DNA of 64,000 bases, taken from assembly GCF_000702585.1 (NCBI RefSeq), contig NZ_JNIQ01000001.1, positions 873,001 to 937,000 on the forward strand, given 5' to 3'. The position numbers were made by a program, and so were the translations under genes. A model generated the notes under the pieces. The model made no database searches and had not been told where the DNA came from. It was given only the letters and a program-made list of their open reading frames with translations. Source of the DNA: Exiguobacterium aurantiacum DSM 6208. Its GTDB lineage: Bacteria > Bacillota > Bacilli > Exiguobacteriales > Exiguobacteriaceae. The number at the start of each line of letters is the position of its first letter. Within the stretch, counting starts at the first letter, position 1. Shown here in pieces: positions 58,282 through 64,000 of this stretch.

Positions 58282-59087
58282 CGATGCGAAATGCACTCGT
58301 ATATACGCTGCTCGTCTTGAGCGCCGGCGTCATGCTGTTCCCGATCGTCTATGCGTTCTCGATCAGCCTTATGGACGGGGGCGAGGTGCTAAAAGGCAAC
58401 CTCATCCCGGAAGAACCATCGCTCGCGAACTACGTCGCCGCGTTCGAGCGGATCCCGCTGTTGACGTATCTCGTCAACAGTCTCGTCGTCGCGCTCCTCG
58501 TCATGGTCGGACAAGTCGTTTTGTCGAGCCTCGCCGCGTTCGCGTTCGTCTTCATCGACTTCAAAGGGAAAGGGCTCATCTTCATGCTGTTTCTCGCGAC
58601 GATGATGGTGCCGTGGGAAGCGACGATGGTGCCGAACTTCTTGACCGTGCAGTCGCTCGGTTGGCTCAACTCGGTGTGGGGCTTGTCCGTGCCGTTCTTC
58701 GCGCTCGCCTTCGGGACATTCCTACTTCGGCAACAGTTCAAGACGATCCCGCACGAGATGTACGAGGCGTCACAAATCGCCGGCATCAGCCGCTTCCGTT
58801 TCTTTTGGAACGTCGTCTTACCGGTCTCGAAGACGCCACTCGTCACATTGTCGGTGTATAGCTTTTTGACGACATGGAACATGTACTTATGGCCACTCCT
58901 TGTGACGAACACGGAGCAAGCGCGAACGGTGCAAATCGGAATCAAACAGATGCAGTCGAACGAGATTGCCTCGGATTGGGGCGTCGTCATGGCGGCCGTC
59001 GTCATGATCATCATCCCGACACTGCTCTTACTGTTCGCGGGACAAAAGCAATTGCAAGAAGGCTTGACGCAAGGTGCCATCAAATAA
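58278..59087 (+). CDS. ugpE: sn-Glycerol-3-phosphate ABC transporter permease
   Basis: The 269-residue protein has six transmembrane helices and the EAA loop YEASQIAGISRFRFFWNVVLPVSKTPL of MalG/UgpE-type permeases. It overlaps ugpA by 4 bases. Confidence 0.9.
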   Translation: MTMRNALVYTLLVLSAGVMLFPIVYAFSISLMDGGEVLKGNLIPEEPSLANYVAAFERIPLLTYLVNSLVVALLVMVGQVVLSSLAAFAFVFIDFKGKGLIFMLFLATMMVPWEATMVPNFLTVQSLGWLNSVWGLSVPFFALAFGTFLLRQQFKTIPHEMYEASQIAGISRFRFFWNVVLPVSKTPLVTLSVYSFLTTWNMYLWPLLVTNTEQARTVQIGIKQMQSNEIASDWGVVMAAVVMIIIPTLLLLFAGQKQLQEGLTQGAIK

Positions 59088-59102
59088 AAGGAGGAAGTTT
59101 AC

Positions 59103-60413
59103 ATGAAGAAAAAATGGGGATTATTCGCAGGATTGGCCAGTTCGGTGTTATTGCTCGGGGCGTGCGGCAGCGAGGAGGCGGCACCAGAAGCGGCGGCGAC
59201 CGCAGACGGGAAGACGGAAGTCGTGTTCTGGCACGCGATGAGCGGGGACTTGGAGACCGCGCTCAACAACCAAGTCGACGACTTCAACGCTTCGCAAGAC
59301 GACTATGAAGTGACGCCGATCTTCCAAGGGACGTATGAAGAGGCGCTCACGAAGTTCAACGCCGTCGCCGGCTCGGCGGACGCACCGGCGATCATGCAGA
59401 CGTTCGAGGTCGGGACGAAGTATATGATCGACACGAACAAAATCACGCCGGTCCAAGAGTTCATCGACAAAGAGAACTTCGACACGGGCGTCTGGGAAGA
59501 GAACATCTTGAGCTACTATCAAGTCGACGGAAAGCAATACTCGATGCCGTTCAACTCGTCGACACCGGTGCTCATCTACAACAAGGACGCGTTCAAAGAA
59601 GCAGGGCTCGACGCGGAGAAGGCGCCGCGTACGTATGACGAGTTGAAACAAGCGGCGAAGGCACTCACGACCGACGACCAGACCGGATTCACGATCCTCA
59701 ACTACGGCTGGTTCTTCGAGCAGCTCGTCGCAGCCCAGGGCGGTCTTTACGTCGACAACGACAACGGGCGTAGCGGAAATCCGACGAAAGCAGTGTTTGA
59801 CGGGGAAGAAGGGCAGAACGCCTTCAATTTGATTAAAGACATGTACGACGAGAAGACGTTCTTGAATGTCGGTCAAAATTGGGACGACATGCGCGCCGCC
59901 TTCCAATCGGGCAACGTCGCCATGTACCTCGACTCGTCGGCCGGTGTAAGAACAGTCGTCGACAACGCGCCGTTTGACGTCGGTGTCTCGTACTTGCCGG
60001 TACCGAACGAGTCGGACCGGGAAGGCGTCGTCATCGGAGGCGCCTCGCTCTGGATGGGTGACGGCATCGCCGACGAGACGAAACAAGGGGCGTGGGAGTT
60101 CATGAAATTCGCCGCCTCGAAAGAAGCGCAGGCGAAATGGCACGTCGAGACGGGATACTTCGCTATCAACCCGGACGCGTACAACGAACCGATCGTCGAA
60201 GAAGTATGGGCCGAGTATCCACAGCTCAAAGTGACGGTCGACCAGTTGAGCGAGACGAAGACGTCGCCGGCGACACAAGGCGCGCTCATCTCGTCGTTCC
60301 CGCAATCACGCCAGAGCGTCGTCAATGCGATGGAGAGCTTGTATCAAGGCGTGTCGGTCGAGGACGCGTTGAAGCGTGCGGCCGACGAGACGACTTCCAC
60401 CTTGGGGCAGTGA
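59103..60413 (+). CDS. ugpB: sn-Glycerol-3-phosphate ABC transporter substrate-binding lipoprotein
   Basis: The 436-residue protein has a lipobox (LLLGAC) and an extracellular binding fold of family 1, with VVFWHAMSGDLETALNNQVDDFNAS and QYSMPFNSSTPVLIYNKDAF, close to UgpB. It captures G3P or glycerophosphodiesters outside the membrane. AAAGGAGG precedes the start. Confidence 0.92.
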   Translation: MKKKWGLFAGLASSVLLLGACGSEEAAPEAAATADGKTEVVFWHAMSGDLETALNNQVDDFNASQDDYEVTPIFQGTYEEALTKFNAVAGSADAPAIMQTFEVGTKYMIDTNKITPVQEFIDKENFDTGVWEENILSYYQVDGKQYSMPFNSSTPVLIYNKDAFKEAGLDAEKAPRTYDELKQAAKALTTDDQTGFTILNYGWFFEQLVAAQGGLYVDNDNGRSGNPTKAVFDGEEGQNAFNLIKDMYDEKTFLNVGQNWDDMRAAFQSGNVAMYLDSSAGVRTVVDNAPFDVGVSYLPVPNESDREGVVIGGASLWMGDGIADETKQGAWEFMKFAASKEAQAKWHVETGYFAINPDAYNEPIVEEVWAEYPQLKVTVDQLSETKTSPATQGALISSFPQSRQSVVNAMESLYQGVSVEDALKRAADETTSTLGQ

Positions 60414-60414
60414 A

Positions 60415-61107
60415 ATGAAAGTGTACGCTCATCGCGGTTATAGCGCCAAATATCCCGAGAACACATTGCAAGCGTTCGAGGCGGCTCTTCCTTACGCCGA
60501 CGGCATCGAGCTCGACGTACAGCTGTCAAAAGACGGCCGCCTCGTCGTCATCCATGACGAGACGGTCGACCGGACGACGGACGGGAGCGGCTATGTGAAA
60601 GACATGACGCTCCGTCAACTGCGCGCGCTTCGAAGTGAAGGGGAACGCATCCCGACGCTCGAGGAAGTGCTCGTGCTCGTCACACCGCACGACGTCACGG
60701 TGAACGTTGAACTGAAGACGGACCAATTCGCCTACGATGGAATCGAATCACTCGCGTGGCTCGCAACGGAAGAGTTCGGCCTCGAGGACCGCGTTGTCTT
60801 CTCCTCGTTCAACCCGGACACGCTCGTCCGCTTGCGTGAGGTCGCACCTGAGGCGAGGATTGCCGTGCTGACGGGGGACGGGCATCCCGACTTGGTCGAG
60901 TTCGTCGAACACATTCAAGCCGAGGCCGTTCACGCACAGCCTGCCTTCGTCGGGACGCGTGCGTGGCAAACGTTATGTGAAAGAGGGATTCGAACACGCT
61001 TGTACACAATCAATGACCTGAGCGAGCTCCCTGACACGATGCATGTCGACGCGGTCATGACGGATGATGTGGAGTTGTTAGCGCCAGTACGCGAATCGAT
61101 TCGCTGA
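60415..61107 (+). CDS. ugpQ: Glycerophosphodiester phosphodiesterase
   Basis: The 230-residue protein has the GDPD active-site motifs HRGYSAKYPENT (His, Arg, Glu), GIELDVQLSKDG and VVIHDETVDRTTDGSG. It has no signal peptide, so it should act in the cytoplasm on imported glycerophosphodiesters to release G3P, as UgpQ does. It starts one base after ugpB, and the operon ends behind it. Confidence 0.93.
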   Translation: MKVYAHRGYSAKYPENTLQAFEAALPYADGIELDVQLSKDGRLVVIHDETVDRTTDGSGYVKDMTLRQLRALRSEGERIPTLEEVLVLVTPHDVTVNVELKTDQFAYDGIESLAWLATEEFGLEDRVVFSSFNPDTLVRLREVAPEARIAVLTGDGHPDLVEFVEHIQAEAVHAQPAFVGTRAWQTLCERGIRTRLYTINDLSELPDTMHVDAVMTDDVELLAPVRESIR

Positions 61108-61114
61108 ATAGAAG

Positions 61115-61146
61115 CGGTGTCCATGAACGAGCGGACGCCGTTTTTT
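61115..61146 (+). terminator. Terminator of the glpP-ugp operon
   Basis: CGGTGTCC pairs with GGACGCCG and is followed by TTTTTT. Confidence 0.82.
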
Positions 61147-61173
61147 GGTATGCTGATTGGTGAGGTGAATCAT

Positions 61174-61743
61174 ATGGACTATAAGATGCTCCACGAGAAG
61201 TTCGAGCGCAGGAAGCAGTGGCTCGTCTTCGAAAAAGAAGAGGTCGTTCGCCGTCTGCTCGTCCGTTATAAAGCGCACATCATCCCGAAGACGGACATTA
61301 TGGACTTGGTGAATGACGACCAACTGTCCTATCCGCACATTTTTTGTTGCATCACGATTGACGACCCGGCCGTCCTCGAGAAAATCTTTAACGCGAAAGA
61401 GCGAGCGGACTCTAAGTGGGAACGTGACGACAACGCGCGGCGAGGCATGGTGTATAAGCATAAGGACGAGGCGCATCGACGCTACAACCAATTGATTATC
61501 GACGAGCAAGAGGGACGCCGTCTCGACATCGTTCTCGAGAGTCAGGACGGGATATACGTGACCGGCTTTTTGACGCGCGACACGAGTCAAGAAGTCGTGT
61601 CGTACATTTATGCACATATGGGCGGTGCGAAAAATACAGGACGGATCCCGCGTTCGATGTGGCCGTCTGACGTGACGGAGGAAGAAATAAAAGACGGGTA
61701 TCGTCGTTATTTGCGAGCGCTTGAGACGTTCGGTAAATTATAA
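61174..61743 (+). CDS. Hypothetical protein
   Basis: I do not recognise this 189-residue soluble protein. It is rich in charged residues, with DYKMLHEKFERRKQWLVFEKEEVVRRLLVRYKAH and a C-terminal part DVTEEEIKDGYRRYLRALETF. It has no membrane segment. ATG 61174 follows TGAGGTGA at a proper distance; the frame is open from 61117, but that region contains the upstream terminator. It is followed by a bidirectional terminator. Confidence 0.65.
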   Translation: MDYKMLHEKFERRKQWLVFEKEEVVRRLLVRYKAHIIPKTDIMDLVNDDQLSYPHIFCCITIDDPAVLEKIFNAKERADSKWERDDNARRGMVYKHKDEAHRRYNQLIIDEQEGRRLDIVLESQDGIYVTGFLTRDTSQEVVSYIYAHMGGAKNTGRIPRSMWPSDVTEEEIKDGYRRYLRALETFGKL

Positions 61744-61788
61744 AAGGAGGTCCGCTCATCAGCTTGCGATGAGGAGACCTCCTTTTAT
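61741..61788. terminator. Bidirectional terminator
   Basis: TAAAAGGAGGTC and GACCTCCTTTTA pair, with an inner CTCATC/GATGAG stem. It serves the convergent diguanylate cyclase gene as well. Confidence 0.9.
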
Positions 61789-62870
61789 CAATTCGGAACG
61801 AGCATGCGTGCGTCGGCGTGTAACAGCACGGTCTGGTTTCGTCCATTGTCTTTCGCTTGATAGAGCGCCGTATCGGCAACGTCGCTCATCGATTCGACCG
61901 GGAGCGCGCTCCCATGGGCGATGCCGATTGAGACGCTGACTTGAATCGATGTCCCGTCAGATAAGGTAAACGCCTCGGCCTCAATCCGTTTCCGAATCCG
62001 CTCGGAAACTTTGGCCACTTTTTCGGGAGACAAGTCATAGATGAGAATGATGAACTCTTCGCCTCCGATTCGTGCGACCACGTCATGGGAACGTGTCTCG
62101 ATCTTCAACAGTTCGGCGAATCGTTTCAAGACGAGGTCACCGTTCGGATGACCGTACGTATCGTTCACACGTTTGAAATGATCAATATCAAGTGCGAGCA
62201 CGTTGTACGTCCTGCTTTCAGACACGAGTGATGTGGTTCGTTCCTCCCACATGCGGCGATTGAACAAACCGGTCAAATGGTCGCGTTCGGCCGAATGTTT
62301 ATATTCCTTGGAACGTCGAGTCATTTGTTCTAAGTCGATGGCGAGTAGGCTCGCGAGTGTCCCGACGAGCAGTCCGACGATCCAAAACGTCAAGACAATC
62401 TCGACGTAAGCACTGTTCCAACCGAGATTGATGAGGATCGAGACCGAGGTGATGAAGAGCGCCCAGACGTGCAACAGCATACTCTGCAACAACAGACGAC
62501 GGACGTGACGATGAATCCACCACATGCCGACGCCGACGACGAACGTGGCGATAAACGCGACGATGGCCTGGTCGGTCAGCCCGAACAGAAAGCGGGTGCT
62601 CGCGATGATGACCGTCGCAATCAAGAGCGGGAAGCGGGCCCCGTAAAAGGCGAGCAGGACGAGCGGCAAGTACCGTAAGTCGACGCGAACCTCATCGTTC
62701 GCTTGGACCGCGTTGACCATGAGAAACAGACCGAGTCCCCCGGTCAATAATCCGATTAAGAAGCCACGGGATCGAAAGGAGCCGAAGCGGTCGGAGTGAT
62801 ACAACTTGGAAATCAGGTAGAAGCCTTTGAACGCAACAGAGGCGTTCAGCAGGAGGGCGGTAAACGGCAC
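61788..62870 (-). CDS. Membrane diguanylate cyclase (GGDEF)
   Basis: The 360-residue protein has about six N-terminal transmembrane helices (residues 5-185) of the 5TM-LYT-like sensor kind and a GGDEF domain (about 195-355) with ALDIDHFKRVNDTYGH and the active-site GGEEF. RSHD five residues before GGEEF is a complete RxxD inhibitory site, so product feedback is expected. It makes c-di-GMP. The start is GTG 62870 after GGAAGTGA. Confidence 0.92.
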   Translation of the reverse strand: MPFTALLLNASVAFKGFYLISKLYHSDRFGSFRSRGFLIGLLTGGLGLFLMVNAVQANDEVRVDLRYLPLVLLAFYGARFPLLIATVIIASTRFLFGLTDQAIVAFIATFVVGVGMWWIHRHVRRLLLQSMLLHVWALFITSVSILINLGWNSAYVEIVLTFWIVGLLVGTLASLLAIDLEQMTRRSKEYKHSAERDHLTGLFNRRMWEERTTSLVSESRTYNVLALDIDHFKRVNDTYGHPNGDLVLKRFAELLKIETRSHDVVARIGGEEFIILIYDLSPEKVAKVSERIRKRIEAEAFTLSDGTSIQVSVSIGIAHGSALPVESMSDVADTALYQAKDNGRNQTVLLHADARMLVPN

Positions 62871-62892
62871 AATGTCACTTCCTTCAAAAATA

Positions 62893-62921
62893 GCTATACC
62901 ACAAACGTAACAGACCGTTAA
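62893..62921 (-). promoter_or_regulatory. Promoter of the diguanylate cyclase gene
   Basis: On the minus strand TTAACG (62921-62916), 17 bases and TATAGC (62898-62893) form a plausible SigA promoter just before the ribosome site. Confidence 0.5.
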
Positions 62922-62998
62922 AAAATGTCAATTCATAATAGATTTCATTAGCGGATGAAAAAAGACAGTGCCTTCCTTTTCTTTCATCTTTGTTCAAA

Positions 62999-63035
62999 AA
63001 AGAGCACAAGCCACTCGAAAAGTGACCTGTGCTCA
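62999..63035 (-). terminator. Terminator after the 48-aa membrane protein
   Basis: On the minus strand GAGCACA..GTCACT and AGTG..TGTGCTC pair and are followed by TTTTTT. The stem overlaps the stop codon. Confidence 0.88.
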
Positions 63036-63179
63036 TGCTTTCTTCTTCGTCCCTTGAAAGGCGAAAAACATCGCGATACCGATGCCGAGCCCGATCCACC
63101 AATTGTCGAAGATCAAACCGAATATGACGATGAAGGCGACGGCGACCGGGAGTGCCAAAAAACCACGTTGTCGATTCAT
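63033..63179 (-). CDS. 48-residue hydrophobic membrane protein
   Basis: This short gene encodes MNRQRGFLALPVAVAFIVIF and then a second hydrophobic stretch (WWIGLGIGIAMFFAF), ending in basic GTKKKA, so it is a two-helix hairpin in the membrane. AAAGGA lies 9 bases before the start and a perfect terminator follows the stop, which is why I trust it despite its length. An ATG two codons earlier (MSMNRQ) is also possible. Function unknown. Confidence 0.75.
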   Translation of the reverse strand: MNRQRGFLALPVAVAFIVIFGLIFDNWWIGLGIGIAMFFAFQGTKKKA

Positions 63180-63361
63180 GCTCATCCATCCTTTCTTGCG
63201 CTTCATTTATTTCTTCCCGAAACCGGGACACCTCATTCTTGTTGATAGCGTTTTCATAAAAACGGCTCTATATCAACGTTTGTCTAATTAATGAACAGTA
63301 TTATTTTCATGTGAAATAGTGAGCAAAAACATGTGGCGCATCGAAAGGGACCCTGCTATAT

Positions 63362-63390
63362 TTGACTTGTGATAATTTTCACAATAATTC
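63362..63390 (+). promoter_or_regulatory. cstA promoter with Rex/Fnr-type palindrome
   Basis: TTGACT (63362-63367) and TAATTC (63385-63390) are 17 bases apart. The palindrome TTGTGATAATTTTCACAA (63367-63384) fills the spacer. It fits TGTGA-N6-TCACA fully and the Rex operator at 13 of 14 fixed bases, and would block polymerase. Confidence 0.6.
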
Positions 63391-63425
63391 ATTCATTATC
63401 CGTCATATATAGGAGGAACATCAAA

Positions 63426-64000
63426 ATGATCACATTCTTCATCGCATTAGGATTACTATTGATCGGTTATCTCGTTTACGGCCGCTACGTCGAGAAGACG
63501 TTCGGCATCAAGGAGGAGCGGACGACGCCCGCCTTCGCGTCACAGGACGGCATCGATTATGTGCCGATGGGCAAGAAACGCAACTCGATGATCCAGCTGT
63601 TGAACATCGCCGGCGTCGGGCCGATCTTCGGGCCGATCATGGGGGCGCTCTATGGCCCGGTCGCGTTCCTCTGGATCGTCTTCGGGTCGATCTTCGCCGG
63701 GGCCGTGCACGACTATTTGACGGGCATGATCTCGCTTCGTAACAACGGGGCGCACTTGCCGCAGCTCGCCGAGAAGTTCCTCGGTCGCTCGCTTCGCCAT
63801 ATCGTCAACGGGTTCGCCTTGCTCTTACTTCTCTTGGTCGGGACGGTGTTCGTCACGTCACCGAGCAACATGATCAACAACTTGTTCGGTGGGGACGCGT
63901 CGACGCTCGTCTTCGTCATCTTCGCCATCTTCGCTTACTACATTTTGGCGACGCTCCTCCCGGTCGACAAGATCATCGGCCGCATCTACCCGTTCTTCGG
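63426..64000 (+). CDS. cstA: Carbon starvation protein CstA family transporter (partial)
   Basis: The first 191 residues are visible and the gene runs off the window. The start MITFFIALGLLLIGYLVYGRYVEK and the motifs YVPMGKKRNSMIQLLNIAGVGPIFGPIMGALYGP and GAVHDYLTGMISLRNNG are characteristic of CstA, an inner-membrane carrier linked to peptide or pyruvate uptake. TAGGAGGA lies just before the start. The Rex/Fnr-like operator in its promoter suggests control by redox state or oxygen. Confidence 0.93.
   Translation, partial: MITFFIALGLLLIGYLVYGRYVEKTFGIKEERTTPAFASQDGIDYVPMGKKRNSMIQLLNIAGVGPIFGPIMGALYGPVAFLWIVFGSIFAGAVHDYLTGMISLRNNGAHLPQLAEKFLGRSLRHIVNGFALLLLLLVGTVFVTSPSNMINNLFGGDASTLVFVIFAIFAYYILATLLPVDKIIGRIYPFF

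Noticed and set aside
59148-60305. 385-codon minus-strand open frame over ugpB
   Set aside because: It mirrors the codon bias of ugpB and has no recognisable domain or start signal.
62899-62915. WalR-like TGTTAC-N5-TGGTAT before the diguanylate cyclase gene
   Set aside because: The second half has a mismatch in its TGT core and it lies in the promoter spacer; the match can be chance.

Overview
This window is a piece of a low-to-mid GC Firmicutes (Bacilli) chromosome, most likely Exiguobacterium or a close relative. That placement rests on recalled gene order and protein flavour, not on a search. The supporting blocks are rho-rpmE2-tdk-prfA-prmC-sua5-ywlE-rpiB-ywlG-glyA, upp, an atpZ-I-B-E-F-H-A-G-D-C operon, ywzB-murA, mbl, flhO-flhP and fabZ. 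This is the Bacillus order around rho/atp/mbl, but without sporulation genes and with many insertions.

Layout. 1-5754 is a translation and nucleotide housekeeping run on the plus strand. 5782-7477 is a complete IS1182-type insertion sequence that sits in a transcription terminator and is flanked by two copies of that hairpin. 7508-16859 holds an esterase (minus strand), glyA, an unknown membrane protein, a two-component system with two likely target genes, a lipoprotein and a secreted GH114-like protein with a 48-bp tandem repeat. 16997-26155 holds upp, then a minus-strand block of compatible-solute transporter (permease fused to binding protein), P-type ATPase and glycolate oxidase (glcDF). 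26156-26791 is a 636-base regulatory region. 26792-33892 is the F1Fo ATP synthase operon. 34047-38263 holds an EAL-HDOD protein, ywzB, murA and mbl. 38366-42463 looks rearranged: an SDR gene fused to a truncated sensor gene, an orphan histidine kinase and an AT-rich PemK/AbrB toxin-antitoxin pair. 42645-50410 holds flhO-flhP, glycerate kinase, mscL, epuA-fabZ, a lipoprotein, a chemoreceptor and a C45-type hydrolase. 50529-55501 holds a large Ig-like surface protein and an iron-sulfur photolyase. 55534-61107 is a GlpP-headed glycerophosphodiester/G3P uptake operon (glpP-ugpCAEB-glpQ) with its own leader terminator. 61174-64000 ends with an unknown protein, a diguanylate cyclase, a 48-aa membrane protein and the start of cstA.

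Regulation is unusually readable. I see a FapR-type operator over the epuA-fabZ promoter, a WalR box before murA, a SigD promoter before the EAL-HDOD gene, a cre site across the glcDF start, a perfect cre and a Crp/Fnr-type site in the atp leader, a Rex/Fnr-type palindrome in the cstA promoter, a GlpP-type leader, and matched direct-repeat boxes before two genes flanking the two-component system. Metabolically the window links C2 metabolism (GlcDF, GlyA, glycerate kinase), membrane energetics (ATP synthase, CstA), cell envelope (MurA, Mbl, FabZ), osmotic control (Opu, MscL) and motility/c-di-GMP signalling.

No rRNA, tRNA or CRISPR was seen. I found no clear-cut new defence or biosynthetic system. 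The most novel items are the hairpin-duplicating IS, the rearranged SDR/sensor locus, the apparent placement of fabZ under FapR, and the P-type ATPase that lacks key calcium ligands.
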